DNA of 64,000 nt from UBA1444 sp964521625 (GCA_964521625.1 CAZFSM010000012.1:1-64000); one strand, 5' to 3'. Shown: positions 16,195-25,474, numbered from the stretch's first letter. Program-made: numbers and translations. The notes: generated from the sequence alone by a model not told the origin.

Positions 16195-17598
16195 GTGAAA
16201 AACTACAATCATGTTACTGCCGATATTCTTACCCAATTAAAGACAATTGTCGGCGATAAATTCGCATTCTCAGATATCGAGAAATGCGCCACCTATTCAT
16301 GCGATGAAACGCCGGACAGTAAATATGCCTGTCAGCCGGAAGCCGTTGTGCTGCCCCAAACGACCGATGAAGTATCCCGCATCATCAAACTGGCCAACCG
16401 AACCGGGATTTCCGTTGTGCCCCGCGGGGCCGGCACAGGTCTCGCCTGCGGCGCCATCCCGATCACCGGCGGGATTGTGCTGTCTCTGGAACGATTCGAT
16501 CGAATCATCGAAGTCAACGCTGCTGCAATGTATATGATCGTGCAAGCCGGTGTGCGAACGGATGAGGTGCAAAAAGCCGCCAAAGCGGCAGGACTGTTAT
16601 ATGCCGGCGACCCCTGCAGCGGCGACAGTTGTTTCATTGGCGGCAACATCGCCACCAATGCCGGCGGAAACCGGGCAGTGAAGTATGGCACTACCCGACA
16701 CCAAGTCTATGAATTTGAAATAGTGACCCCCTTGGGCGACATTGTTCGGCTTGGCAGCCGCCTGAACAAAAATACCACCGGCTACTGCCTGGAACAATTG
16801 ATCATCGGCTCCGAAGGAACCCTTGGCATCATCACCCAGGCTACGTTAAAACTCAAGCCTTTGCCTGCTCACGTCATCGATGTATTAACCGTCTTTGCCG
16901 ATGTCGAGCCTGCTATCGCAATCGTCGGCCTTATGCTGAGGGCCGGCCAGACACCGACCTGCGTCGAATTCATGGACAACGCAGCCGTGCAAAGTGTTGA
17001 AAGGTTTTTGCAAGAAAAATTGCCGCATAGTGAAATCGGACACTACGTGATCATCCAGCTGGAAGCAGACAGCGAAGAAGACTTGGAAAATAAAACAGTG
17101 ACGCTGGATGAGCTCTGCAGTAAAAATGGCGCGATTGCCGTGCTGGTGGCCGATTCGCAAAAGATCTGGAAAGCCCGCAAGGCCTTCACGGAAGCAACCC
17201 GCCTGGAAAGTGCGGTTCAATCCTTCGAAGACATTGTGGTTCCGGTAGACCGGATCCCTGAAGCAGTATCGGCCAGCAATCGAATTGCCGGTCAATATGA
17301 CTTGACGATCCGAATGGTCAGTCATGCCGGAGATGGCAATATTCACCTGACTCTGTTCCGCGGTGATCTGCCGGAAGATGAATGGGACCGCCGCCTGAAC
17401 GGCTTTGAAAACGAGTTGTACCAAGTCGTTTACCAACTGGGAGGCCGCCTGTCCGGCGAACATGGCATCGGTTACAAACGCAAGGATCTGATGCAACAGT
17501 TCACCGATCCGGTGGAGCTGGACATGATGCGCCGGATCAAGCTGGCGCTCGACCCCAATCTGATTCTCAATCCCGGCAAAATATTTGATGTGGAGTAA
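16195..17598 (+). CDS. FAD-binding oxidase, GlcD / D-lactate dehydrogenase type
   Basis: 467 aa flavoprotein that oxidises a D-2-hydroxy acid such as glycolate or D-lactate. The PCMH-type FAD domain has VVPRGAGTGLACGAIPITGG (about residues 75-94) and GGNIATNAGGNRAVKYGTTR. The C-terminal substrate domain has HAGDGNIHL and SGEHGIGYKRKDL, with the metal-binding histidines of this family. The GTG start at 16195 lies eight bases after GGAG. It is monocistronic here; no iron-sulfur GlcF partner gene or electron-transfer flavoprotein is next to it, so its electron acceptor is unknown. Confidence 0.9.
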   Translation: MKNYNHVTADILTQLKTIVGDKFAFSDIEKCATYSCDETPDSKYACQPEAVVLPQTTDEVSRIIKLANRTGISVVPRGAGTGLACGAIPITGGIVLSLERFDRIIEVNAAAMYMIVQAGVRTDEVQKAAKAAGLLYAGDPCSGDSCFIGGNIATNAGGNRAVKYGTTRHQVYEFEIVTPLGDIVRLGSRLNKNTTGYCLEQLIIGSEGTLGIITQATLKLKPLPAHVIDVLTVFADVEPAIAIVGLMLRAGQTPTCVEFMDNAAVQSVERFLQEKLPHSEIGHYVIIQLEADSEEDLENKTVTLDELCSKNGAIAVLVADSQKIWKARKAFTEATRLESAVQSFEDIVVPVDRIPEAVSASNRIAGQYDLTIRMVSHAGDGNIHLTLFRGDLPEDEWDRRLNGFENELYQVVYQLGGRLSGEHGIGYKRKDLMQQFTDPVELDMMRRIKLALDPNLILNPGKIFDVE

Positions 17599-17615
17599 CG
17601 CAAAATATCAACAAC

Positions 17616-17662
17616 AAAAAGACTGTCGTCAATCCAGAATACTGGATCAGCGACAGTCTTTT
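17616..17662. terminator. Bidirectional terminator between the GlcD-type gene and purD
   Basis: AAAAGACTGTCG / CGACAGTCTTTT stem with an inner ATCCAG/CTGGAT hairpin; A run on one side and T run on the other serve both convergent genes. Confidence 0.9.
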
Positions 17663-17686
17663 CCTTTATTTCAGCGGCTCCTTAAC

Positions 17687-18958
17687 TTAGTCTCTATTTA
17701 ACGCTCTATGGGCAATATCCTTGCGGTACTGCATCCCGGCAAACTTAATCTGTTCCACGGCAGGATAGACTTTTGCCACTGCCGCCGCGATATCCTCCGC
17801 CACCGCAGTCACACCGAGCACACGACCGCCATGAGTTACAATTGTATCGCCGGCCAAAGCCGTGCCGGCGTGAAATACCACGGCGCCCTTCGTTTCTGCT
17901 GTCGCCATACCGCTGATGGCATCACCTTTGCGGTACTCACCCGGATAACCACCGGCAGCCAGCACGACGCAAACGGTAGCGCCCTTTTGCCAGTGCACTG
18001 CTGCTTCAGCCAGTGTGCCGTCGATACAGGCTTCCAGCACCGGCAGCAAATCTCCTTCTAGTAGCGGCAATACCACCTGGGTCTCGGGATCGCCGAACCG
18101 GGCGTTGAATTCGATCACTTTCGGTCCTGACTCCGTGATCATTAGCCCAGCATAGAGACACCCCTGATAAAGGATTCCGTCGTTACGCAGACCATCAATC
18201 ATTGGCTGCAAAATGGTCTGTTGCACTTCGGCAAGCAATTCCGGCGTCATCACCGGCGCTGGTGCGTAAGCGCCCATGCCGCCGGTATTGGGACCGGTAT
18301 CGCCATCACCGACCCGTTTGTGATCCTGCGCCGCCACCATCGGCACGACAGTGAAACCATCGGTAAAGGCCAATAGTGAAGCCTCCTCGCCAATCAGCCG
18401 TTCTTCCAGAACCACTTGACTGCCGGCATCGCCGTGCACCTTTTTCAACATGATTTCGTCAATCGCCTGTAACGCTTCCGCCGCCGTCTCCGCCACTACG
18501 ACGCCTTTGCCGGCAGCCAGCCCATCGGCCTTGACCACAATACCGGCACCTTTTGCTTCGATATAGTTGCGGGCATCTGCGGCTGAGTCAAACACAGCGA
18601 AGTCAGCCGTCGGCACTCCATACTTTCTCATCCGGTCCTTGGCGAAACTCTTGGACCCCTCCAACTGCGCCGCTTCCTGCGAAGGGCCAAACACTTTCAG
18701 CCCCCTTGCTGAAAAATAATCTGCAATTCCATCCGTCAGCGGCTTTTCTGGCCCGACAACCGTCAGGTCGATGTTATGCTCCTGAGCAAAACCACACAGG
18801 GCTTTGATATTATCCGCCGATATGTTCACGCATTCAGCCAAGGCTCCGATCCCCGGGTTGCCTGGCGCACAGTAGATCTTCGTCACACGGGGACTTTGGG
18901 CCAGCTTCCACGCCAGGGCATGTTCGCGCCCGCCGCCGCCCACCACCAGGATTCGCAT
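17687..18958 (-). CDS. purD: Phosphoribosylamine-glycine ligase
   Basis: GARS, 423 aa, ATP-dependent second step of purine synthesis. ATP-grasp enzyme with the N-terminal GGGGREHALAWKL, the family phrase FGDPETQVVLPLL with NARFGDPE metal ligands, and TGPNTGGMGAY. Last gene of purECFMNHD. ATG at 18958 lies 19 bases after purH with GGAGG. A terminator follows. Confidence 0.97.
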   Translation of the reverse strand: MRILVVGGGGREHALAWKLAQSPRVTKIYCAPGNPGIGALAECVNISADNIKALCGFAQEHNIDLTVVGPEKPLTDGIADYFSARGLKVFGPSQEAAQLEGSKSFAKDRMRKYGVPTADFAVFDSAADARNYIEAKGAGIVVKADGLAAGKGVVVAETAAEALQAIDEIMLKKVHGDAGSQVVLEERLIGEEASLLAFTDGFTVVPMVAAQDHKRVGDGDTGPNTGGMGAYAPAPVMTPELLAEVQQTILQPMIDGLRNDGILYQGCLYAGLMITESGPKVIEFNARFGDPETQVVLPLLEGDLLPVLEACIDGTLAEAAVHWQKGATVCVVLAAGGYPGEYRKGDAISGMATAETKGAVVFHAGTALAGDTIVTHGGRVLGVTAVAEDIAAAVAKVYPAVEQIKFAGMQYRKDIAHRALNRD

Positions 18959-18977
18959 AGTACAACCTCCAGTTAGT

Positions 18978-20519
18978 TCAATGTTTGAAATGGCGCATCC
19001 CGGTGAAAATCATCGCGATGCCGTGTTCATCCGCCGCGGCAATCGACTCTTCATCGCGCATCGAACCGCCTGGTTGGATGATCGCGGTAATTCCAGCCTT
19101 AGCTGCCGCATCCAGCGTATCGCGAAACGGAAAAAAGGCATCCGACGACAGCACCGCGCCGCGAGCCGCTTCTCCGGCTTGTTTCAGGGCGATTTCCGCC
19201 GCGCCGACCCGGTTCATCTGCCCAGCCCCCACGCCGATCGTGCGGCCTTCGCGGGCAATCACGATGGCGTTTGATTTTACATGCTTGACAACTTTCCAGG
19301 CCAATTCCAGCTCTTTCAGTTCGGCTTCCGTCGGCATTCTTTGGGAAACGGTCTTCCATTCGCCAGGCTGTGCGTCAGCTGTGTCGGTCGCTTGAACTAG
19401 CATTCCGCCTGACACCGTCTTGATGTCATAGCGTTGTTTGGCGTCAGGCTGCGGCAAATCCGCCGTCAACAGCCGAACATTTTTTTTGGCGCCTAGTATC
19501 TCCAGCGCTGCCGGCTCAAAGACCGGCGCAATCACCGCTTCAAGAAAAATCGCCTTGAGCTGTTCGGCGGTCGCCGCATCCACCGGCCGGTTCAGCGCCA
19601 CGATACCGCCAAATGCCGATACCGGATCTGCCTCATAAGCCAGTTTGTAAGCAGTTGCTATATCATCGGCTGTTGCCGTACCACAAGGATTGGTATGCTT
19701 GATAATCGTCGCGGCCGGTTTGCTGAACTCCGCCGCAATTGCATAGGCCGATTCAAGATCGACGATGTTGTTGAAGGAAAGTTCCTTACCAGCCAGTTGT
19801 CGGGCATAGGCCACTCCACTCCTGGCATCATTGTCACGGTAGAACGCCGCCGTCTGATGCGGGTTTTCGCCATAGCGCAGATTCTGCAGTTTTTCCCAGG
19901 GCAGAATCAGAGTCGAGGGATATTCACCCTCGCCAGTCTGCTCGGAGAAATAACGCGAAATCGCCGCATCGTACTCTGCAGTATGGGTAAACGCTTCGCG
20001 TACCAAAGTCAGGCGAGTCGGCGCAGTCACTTCGCCATGCGCTGAGAGCTCAGCCACCACCTCGGAATAACGCTCCGGATTGACGACCACGGTCACATAA
20101 CGGTAGTTCTTTGCTGCGCTGCGCACCATCGCCGGACCACCGATGTCGATGTTCTCCACTGCATCTTCCTGGGTCACGCCCTGTTTGGCAATCGTCTGGC
20201 GAAACGGGTATAAATTTACAACGACCAGATCGATCGGACAAATCCCGTGTTCCTGCATTGCCGCCGCGTGTTCCGGGTTGTCGCGTACCGCCAGAATCCC
20301 GCCATGAATATAGGGATTCAGGGTTTTCACACGACCATCCATCATTTCAGGAAATCCAGTGACATCACTGATATAAATGACGGGAATCCCCGCCTCCTGC
20401 AACGCCTTCATTGTGCCGCCGGTCGAAACGATCTCGATTCCCAGTTCCGTTAGTTTTTTGGCGAAATCCACCACGCCCGTCTTGTCCGATACACTGATCA
20501 ACGCCCGTTTCGCCTTCAA
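18978..20519 (-). CDS. purH: Bifunctional AICAR transformylase / IMP cyclohydrolase
   Basis: 513 aa, catalyses the last two steps to IMP. The N-terminal IMP cyclohydrolase begins KRALISVSDKTGVVDFAKKL; the transformylase half has the family LRYGENPHQTAAFY, IIKHTNPCGTA, the catalytic Lys-His pair (IKHTNPCG) and QPGGSMRDEE near the end. The start is a TTG at 20519 overlapping the purN stop (TTGA), behind GAAGGCGAG; no ATG lies near. Confidence 0.97.
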   Translation of the reverse strand: MKAKRALISVSDKTGVVDFAKKLTELGIEIVSTGGTMKALQEAGIPVIYISDVTGFPEMMDGRVKTLNPYIHGGILAVRDNPEHAAAMQEHGICPIDLVVVNLYPFRQTIAKQGVTQEDAVENIDIGGPAMVRSAAKNYRYVTVVVNPERYSEVVAELSAHGEVTAPTRLTLVREAFTHTAEYDAAISRYFSEQTGEGEYPSTLILPWEKLQNLRYGENPHQTAAFYRDNDARSGVAYARQLAGKELSFNNIVDLESAYAIAAEFSKPAATIIKHTNPCGTATADDIATAYKLAYEADPVSAFGGIVALNRPVDAATAEQLKAIFLEAVIAPVFEPAALEILGAKKNVRLLTADLPQPDAKQRYDIKTVSGGMLVQATDTADAQPGEWKTVSQRMPTEAELKELELAWKVVKHVKSNAIVIAREGRTIGVGAGQMNRVGAAEIALKQAGEAARGAVLSSDAFFPFRDTLDAAAKAGITAIIQPGGSMRDEESIAAADEHGIAMIFTGMRHFKH

Positions 20520-21163
20520 TGCAGCTCGCCTTCTTCCTTTGGTTTTTGCCGGGGCGGCAATATTTTTACGGCCCGCCCTGCGATGTGAATTCTATCTTCA
20601 CAATATAGTCTTACCGCCCGCACATACAAGCGATGTTCCAGATGCAAAATTCGTTCTGCCAGAGTCGTAACCGTGTCGTCTTCTTCCACCGGCACTGCTT
20701 CCTGCAGAACAATCGGACCCGAGTCCATCCCCTCATCGACAAAATGCACAGTTGCGCCTGACACCTTTACTCCATAGTCAAGCGCCTGCTGCTGTGCATC
20801 CAATCCGGGAAAAGCAGGCAACAATGCGGGATGAATATTCATGATCCGCGTCGGAAACCGGTTGATAAACTGAGGGCTGAGAATCCGCATGAACCCGGCC
20901 AGCAAAACCAGTTCGACGTGATGCAGGTCCAGTTGCTCGATAATAGCAGCTTCAAAAGCTTGTTTGGTGGCGTATTTTTTGCGCTCAACAACGGCAGTCG
21001 GGATATTCAGCCCGGCCACCCGCCGCAATGCATTTGCTTCGGGATTATCGGCAATCACTACGCCGATCTTGGCGACAAGACGGTCCGAATTGATTGCGTC
21101 CACGAACGCCTGCAAATTACTGCCGCGTCCCGACACCAGAATCCCCAGCACTTTTTTACGCAC
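20516..21163 (-). CDS. purN: Phosphoribosylglycinamide formyltransferase
   Basis: GART, about 215 aa, transfers formyl from 10-formyl-THF to GAR. N-terminal substrate loop GILVSGRGSNLQAF, the catalytic asparagine-histidine region MNIHPALLPAFPG and the aspartate in SGATVHFVDEGMDSGPI are present. GTG at 21163 sits eight bases after GGGAGG; a TTG one codon earlier is possible. It overlaps the purM end by eight bases. Confidence 0.95.
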   Translation of the reverse strand: MRKKVLGILVSGRGSNLQAFVDAINSDRLVAKIGVVIADNPEANALRRVAGLNIPTAVVERKKYATKQAFEAAIIEQLDLHHVELVLLAGFMRILSPQFINRFPTRIMNIHPALLPAFPGLDAQQQALDYGVKVSGATVHFVDEGMDSGPIVLQEAVPVEEDDTVTTLAERILHLEHRLYVRAVRLYCEDRIHIAGRAVKILPPRQKPKEEGELH

Positions 21164-22223
21164 CAAACACGCCTCCCTTCAGTTCTACGGTTTGATCACC
21201 GGTTACTACGCGACCGATCCGGTAACAGATTTCGCCCTGGTCGGCCAGCGCCCGTTGCACCTGCGGCGCCATCTGCTCAGACACTACCAGGATCATGCCG
21301 ATGCCCATATTAAAGGTCCGGTACATCTCAGGCCAAGCTACTTTACCCCACTGTTGCAGCAAGGCGAAAATTTCCGGTCGGGGCCAGTTTTCGACATTGA
21401 CTACCGCGCCGCAACCCGCCGGCAACACCCGGGGAATATTATCGTAAAAACCGCCGCCAGTGATGTGAACCATCCCTTTGATCTCATAGTTCTCGATCAG
21501 CGGCAGACATATTCTGGGGTACAAGCGGGTTGGCGTAAGCAACTCCTCGCCCAGCGTCTTGCCCAGTTCCGGGACTTGCGTATCGACCGTAAATCCCTGA
21601 TGTTCAAAGCAAATCTTCCGCACCAGTGAAAATCCATTGGAGTGCACACCAGTGGAGGGCAGTCCGAGCAACACATCACCAGCGACAATTTTTTCACCGG
21701 TAATCAGCCGCGACTTCTCCGCCACCCCGACCGCAAAACCGGCAACATCATATTCGCCATCCGGATAAAAGCCCGACATTTCAGCTGTTTCACCGCCAAT
21801 CAGCGAACAGCCGGACTCTTTGCAGGCTTTGGCCACGCCACTGACGACAGTGGCGACTTTTTCCGGCTCCAATTTTCCGACGGCCAGATAGTCAAGGAAA
21901 AACAACGGCTCGGCGCCTTGCACCAGGATGTCGTTGACGCACATGGCCACCGCATCCTGGCCGATCGTATCGTGCCGATCCATCATGAACGCCAGTTTTA
22001 ATTTGGTTCCGACGCCGTCAGTTCCCGATACTAGAACCGGCTCGGCGTATTTTTTCATATCCAGGGCAAACAGCCCGCCAAAACCGCCGATGTCCGACAA
22101 CACTTCCTTGCGGAAGGTGGCCCGGACATGCGCTTTCATCAAATCGACCGAACGGTTGCCAGCGTCAATATCAACCCCGGCATCGCGATAACTGAGCCCC
22201 TTGTCCGCTTGCTTCCCGTTCAT
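21156..22223 (-). CDS. purM: Phosphoribosylformylglycinamidine cyclo-ligase
   Basis: AIR synthetase, 355 aa, fifth step of purine synthesis. Landmarks are LSYRDAGVDIDAGNRSVDLMK at the N-terminus, VSGTDGVGTKLKLAF, AMCVNDILVQGAEPLFFLDYLA and the C-terminal HITGGGFYDNIPRVLP. ATG 22223 overlaps the purF stop by four bases (ATGA). Confidence 0.97.
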   Translation of the reverse strand: MNGKQADKGLSYRDAGVDIDAGNRSVDLMKAHVRATFRKEVLSDIGGFGGLFALDMKKYAEPVLVSGTDGVGTKLKLAFMMDRHDTIGQDAVAMCVNDILVQGAEPLFFLDYLAVGKLEPEKVATVVSGVAKACKESGCSLIGGETAEMSGFYPDGEYDVAGFAVGVAEKSRLITGEKIVAGDVLLGLPSTGVHSNGFSLVRKICFEHQGFTVDTQVPELGKTLGEELLTPTRLYPRICLPLIENYEIKGMVHITGGGFYDNIPRVLPAGCGAVVNVENWPRPEIFALLQQWGKVAWPEMYRTFNMGIGMILVVSEQMAPQVQRALADQGEICYRIGRVVTGDQTVELKGGVFGA

Positions 22224-23680
22224 GAGCGCTTCCTCCCTTTCGGCTTCTGCCCCATGGCACAGGCAGTCTCTTCAAAAACAAACTTCGATCCCTGCAATTC
22301 CTTGGCGCAGGCGACTTCCGTCGGATACTCGCCATGGAAGCAGGCAGAGCAAAGTCCGCCCAAATTGACCTGAGTCACCGCTTGCTTGAGTCCTTCCAGC
22401 GACAGGTAGTACAAAGAATCCGCACCGATGTAGCGCCGGATCTGTTCGACCGTCTTGAAACTGGCAATCAGCTCTTTGCGGGCCGTGGTATCGATGCCGT
22501 AATAACAGGGATAAACAATCGGCGGCGAGCTGACGCACATGTGGATTTTTTTCGCACCGGCTTCGCGCAACATTTTGACGATCCGGCCGCTGGTCGTACC
22601 GCGAACGATCGAGTCGTCAACCATGATGACTGATTTTCCGGCCACTGCCGGCGCAACCGCATTCAGTTTGATCCGTACTCCCGCGTCGCGTTTCTTTTGT
22701 TCCGGCTGAATAAAGGTCCGCCCGATATAGCGGTTTTTGATTAATCCTTCAGCAAACGGAATCCCCGATTGGGAACTGAATCCATGCGCCGCAGTCGTGC
22801 CGGAGTCCGGCACCGAAATCACGATATCGGCGGTCAGGCCGCTTTCGATCGCCAACTGACGCCCCATGGCCAGACGGGCCAGATGAACGCTCTGTCCGTC
22901 AATTATGCTATCGGGACGGGCAAAATAGATATACTCAAAAACGCAGAGCGCCGGTGGTTTTTTTTCGTCGACCAGGCGTCGGGACCGCAACTCTTTGCCA
23001 TCGACTACCAACATCTCGCCAGGTTCAATATCACGAATCATCTTGGCGCCGACTGCATCAAGCGCACAGGACTCCGAGGCAAAAACCCAACCGCCGTCCG
23101 GCATCTGCCCAAGGCACAACGGACGGAAACCGTTGGGGTCACGCACGCCAATCAGTCGGTCTTCTGTCATGATCACCAGGCAATAGGCGCCCTCGACCTG
23201 ATTCATGCTTTCAACGATCCGGTCTTCGACATTTTTCTTTTTCGAGCGGGCAATCAGATTCACGATCACTTCGCTGTCAACCGTGGTCTGGAATACACTG
23301 CCGCCCTGCTCCAGTTTTTTGCGCAACAACGGCGCATTAGTCAGGTTGCCGTTGTGAGCCATAGCGATGCGACCGCCGGCATACGACACAAGTAACGGCT
23401 GAATATTTGCCGCCAGGCTGGAACCGGTGGTGGAATACCGGACATGACCGATTGCAATATGTCCCGGCATCTCCGGCAGGTAATCACGGAACACTTCGTT
23501 GACCAGACCCATCCCGCGCCGGATATCCATCGCATAACCATTGGCCACGCAGATGCCGGCGCTTTCCTGGCCCCGGTGCTGCAATGCATACAAACCCCAG
23601 TAGGTGTTCAGCGCCACATCGACGCCTGGTGCATAGATGCCGAAAATCCCGCATTCTTCATGCAGTTTATCGTCGTTCAT
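22220..23680 (-). CDS. purF: Amidophosphoribosyltransferase
   Basis: First committed enzyme of purine synthesis, 486 aa, PRPP plus glutamine to phosphoribosylamine. A short propeptide (MNDDKLHEE) precedes the N-terminal nucleophile Cys10 in CGIFGIY, so this is the processed Bacillus type. The glutaminase domain has RGQESAGI and the PRPP loop is VIMVDDSIVRGTT. Cysteines in CYYGIDT and in LCSACFHG near the C-terminus match the 4Fe-4S ligands of the B. subtilis enzyme. It starts four bases after purC. Confidence 0.97.
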   Translation of the reverse strand: MNDDKLHEECGIFGIYAPGVDVALNTYWGLYALQHRGQESAGICVANGYAMDIRRGMGLVNEVFRDYLPEMPGHIAIGHVRYSTTGSSLAANIQPLLVSYAGGRIAMAHNGNLTNAPLLRKKLEQGGSVFQTTVDSEVIVNLIARSKKKNVEDRIVESMNQVEGAYCLVIMTEDRLIGVRDPNGFRPLCLGQMPDGGWVFASESCALDAVGAKMIRDIEPGEMLVVDGKELRSRRLVDEKKPPALCVFEYIYFARPDSIIDGQSVHLARLAMGRQLAIESGLTADIVISVPDSGTTAAHGFSSQSGIPFAEGLIKNRYIGRTFIQPEQKKRDAGVRIKLNAVAPAVAGKSVIMVDDSIVRGTTSGRIVKMLREAGAKKIHMCVSSPPIVYPCYYGIDTTARKELIASFKTVEQIRRYIGADSLYYLSLEGLKQAVTQVNLGGLCSACFHGEYPTEVACAKELQGSKFVFEETACAMGQKPKGRKRS

Positions 23681-23684
23681 CAGG

Positions 23685-24395
23685 CTACATAACCTCGCCG
23701 GTCAAACGCTTTAACACTTCGCGGTAAGCGTCCTCGACATTGCCGAGGTCGCGTCGAAAACGATCCTTGTCCAGTTTTTGTTTAGTTTCGCTATCCCATA
23801 ACCGACAGGTATCCGGCGAAATCTCATCGCCAAGAATGACCTGACCTTTGTGCACGCCAAACTCCAGTTTGAAGTCGATCAGTTCGACATTTTTGGTTTT
23901 CAGATAAGCCGACAGAATTTCATTTATTTTCAAAGCATAGACCTTAATCTCGGCAATTTGCTCCGGCGTCGCCAGACCCATCGCCTGGATGTGATATTCG
24001 TTGATCAGCGGGTCATGCAGATCGTCGTTTTTATAGTAAAGTTCGAGCACCGGCATCGGCATCTTTGTTCCCTCTTCCCAGCCAATCCGTTTGGCCAGGC
24101 TACCCGCCGCCACGTTGCGCACCACAACTTCGACCTGGAGAATTTTCAGCGTTTTGACGATCATCTCGCGGTCACTAAGCAGCTTGATGAAATGATGAGG
24201 AATGCCATGCTCGGCGAGCAGATTGAAGAAAAAGGCCGAAACCTTGTTGTTGATGATGCCTTTGTTGATGATGGTGCCACGTTTGGTCCCGTCGAACGCG
24301 GTGGCGTCATCCTTGAAATATACACGGTATTCATCCGGGTTCGCCGTCGCAAATACCTTTTTCGCTTTGCCTTCGTACAGTTGATTCTCTTCCAT
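23685..24395 (-). CDS. purC: SAICAR synthase
   Basis: 236 aa, ATP-dependent ligation of aspartate to CAIR. Typical start QLYEGKAKKVFAT, the DDATAFDGTKRG loop, and the C-terminal LIDFKLEFG and GDEISPDTCRLWD motifs. The ATG at 24395 (MEENQLYEGK) follows GGAGGGTGACAAC and matches the family start; the 13 codons upstream in the same frame are not family-like. A large hairpin lies upstream, between this gene and purE. Confidence 0.97.
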   Translation of the reverse strand: MEENQLYEGKAKKVFATANPDEYRVYFKDDATAFDGTKRGTIINKGIINNKVSAFFFNLLAEHGIPHHFIKLLSDREMIVKTLKILQVEVVVRNVAAGSLAKRIGWEEGTKMPMPVLELYYKNDDLHDPLINEYHIQAMGLATPEQIAEIKVYALKINEILSAYLKTKNVELIDFKLEFGVHKGQVILGDEISPDTCRLWDSETKQKLDKDRFRRDLGNVEDAYREVLKRLTGEVM

Positions 24396-24444
24396 GTTGT
24401 CACCCTCCAAATTTTGTTTTTCAAAATTATTCACATCATTATTT

Positions 24445-24513
24445 GCAGCACTGTTTTATTGGATCGCTCCGACGCTGGCGCTTAACCTCCGCTATTCCAA
24501 TAAAACAAGCTGC
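24445..24513 (-). repeat. Long inverted repeat in the purE-purC spacer
   Basis: GTTTTATTGGA (24453-24463) and TCCAATAAAAC (24496-24506) pair perfectly, and GCAGC/GCTGC extend the stem outside a small internal loop, giving about 16 pairs. The 32-base interior is GC-rich. No long T run follows on the minus strand, so it is more likely an RNA-stability or attenuation element than a full terminator. Confidence 0.6.
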
Positions 24514-24532
24514 TTGACTAATCTCTCTTTTC

Positions 24533-25024
24533 CTAGCTTTCTAATTTCGCCGCCAGTTTTTGCGCTTTTTTCTCGACCTGTTCGGCCATCGTCTTGCGGT
24601 AAGCACGGAATTTGCGCTGCAAGCTTGGCGATGAGGTCGCCAGGATCTGCGCCGCGAACAATCCGGCATTTTTAGCGCCATTGATTGCCATGCAGGCCAC
24701 CGGGATTCCTGCCGGCATCTGCACGATACTGAGCAACGCATCCATGCCGCCTAGCGATGTGCTGTTCACCGGCACACCGATGATTGGCACTGTCGTATAG
24801 GCCGCCACCACGCCTGGCAGATGCGCCGCCGCCCCAGCCGCCGCAATGATCACGCCAACGCCGCGGCCGGAAGCACCTTCGGCAAATTCATGCACTTTAT
24901 CCGGCGTTCGGTGGGCCGACGCCACGACAACTTCGGTCTCGATCCCAAATTCCTTCAACACCTCGACTGCCGGCGCCATGACATCCCAATCGGAATCACT
25001 TCCCATGATTATAGCGACTTTCAC
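24533..25024 (-). CDS. purE: 5-(carboxyamino)imidazole ribonucleotide mutase
   Basis: N5-CAIR mutase, class I PurE, 163 aa. It has IMGSDSDWDVM at the N-terminus (nucleotide loop), the catalytic histidine phrase SAHRTPDKV, GAAAHLPGVVAAYTTVPIIGVP and a C-terminal helix. First gene of the pur operon. GTG start at 25024 behind AAGGAGGG. No purK is next to it, so CAIR may be made through an unlinked PurK. Expression should depend on the riboswitch upstream. Confidence 0.96.
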   Translation of the reverse strand: MKVAIIMGSDSDWDVMAPAVEVLKEFGIETEVVVASAHRTPDKVHEFAEGASGRGVGVIIAAAGAAAHLPGVVAAYTTVPIIGVPVNSTSLGGMDALLSIVQMPAGIPVACMAINGAKNAGLFAAQILATSSPSLQRKFRAYRKTMAEQVEKKAQKLAAKLES

Positions 25025-25083
25025 AACCGACCCTCCTTCAATACTTTTTTAAAGTCGTTCTACTTAAGACATATATTTTAGGG

Positions 25084-25136
25084 TAAAAAAACAGGCGGGG
25101 AGCTTCGCATCATTGAATCAGCGAAACCTCCCCGCC
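25084..25136 (-). terminator. Riboswitch-controlled terminator before purE
   Basis: Strong stem GGCGGGG...CCCCGCC (25094-25136, with an extra GCG/CGC part) followed on the minus strand by TGTTTTTTT. Its 5' arm overlaps the conserved 3' end of the aptamer (CCCGGG), so ligand binding would compete with terminator formation. Confidence 0.9.
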
Positions 25137-25275
25137 CGGGCTTTTGTCCCCTCGGTGTAGCGCATAAGCGCCTGCGCCACTTGGTCGCAGCCACACCAAC
25201 ATCACCCGTTCAAATCTGAACGGCACGGGCAACGTCGGCCGTGCGGAACCCTAGGCACACTTTCGCACGTAAGAC
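25130..25275 (-). ncRNA. ykkC-class riboswitch, probably the PRPP subtype
   Basis: Both conserved ykkC blocks are present on the minus strand: CCTAGGGTTCCG at 25244-25255, preceded by GCGAAAGTGTG, and GGGGACAAAAGCCCGGG at 25135-25151 preceded by CTACACCGA. Between them lie two hairpins. ykkC RNAs sense guanidine, ppGpp or PRPP; the position before purECFMNHD points to PRPP, which switches pur genes on. An extra stem TTTTGAG/CTCAAAA (25276-25293) lies just upstream. No guanine aptamer is seen in tandem. Subtype is inferred from context. Confidence 0.82.
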
Positions 25276-25321
25276 TTTTGAGACAGCTCAAAAATATACG
25301 GCGGATATATACTTCACCACC

Positions 25322-25351
25322 ATTGTATCAGTGAGCCGAAAACCATGTCAA
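25322..25351 (-). promoter_or_regulatory. Promoter of the pur operon
   Basis: Minus strand consensus TTGACA (25346-25351), 18-base spacer, TACAAT (25322-25327). Transcription would start near 25315, giving a leader of about 290 bases that contains the riboswitch. Confidence 0.8.
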
Positions 25352-25474
25352 CCCGAAATATGAACTTTAATTAAATTTTAACAGAAATCGTTCGGATTCC
25401 TCTTCGCACAGTCTGTATTATTTCACCCTTAGGCCAGAGATAAACAGTCTGTAGCTCGAAATAAATTCGACTAA
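25352..25474. other. Spacer between pur promoter and guaA terminator
   Basis: AT-rich, no gene. It contains a direct repeat ACAGTCTGTA (25408-25417 and 25444-25453). No other structure is supported. Confidence 0.5.

Noticed and set aside
22769..23395. Plus-strand frame of 208 codons opposite purF
   Set aside because: No ribosome site or family resemblance; purF explains the region.
25276..25293. Second riboswitch (guanine aptamer) in tandem with the ykkC aptamer
   Set aside because: Only a simple 7-base hairpin is present; the conserved guanine-aptamer loops are not seen.
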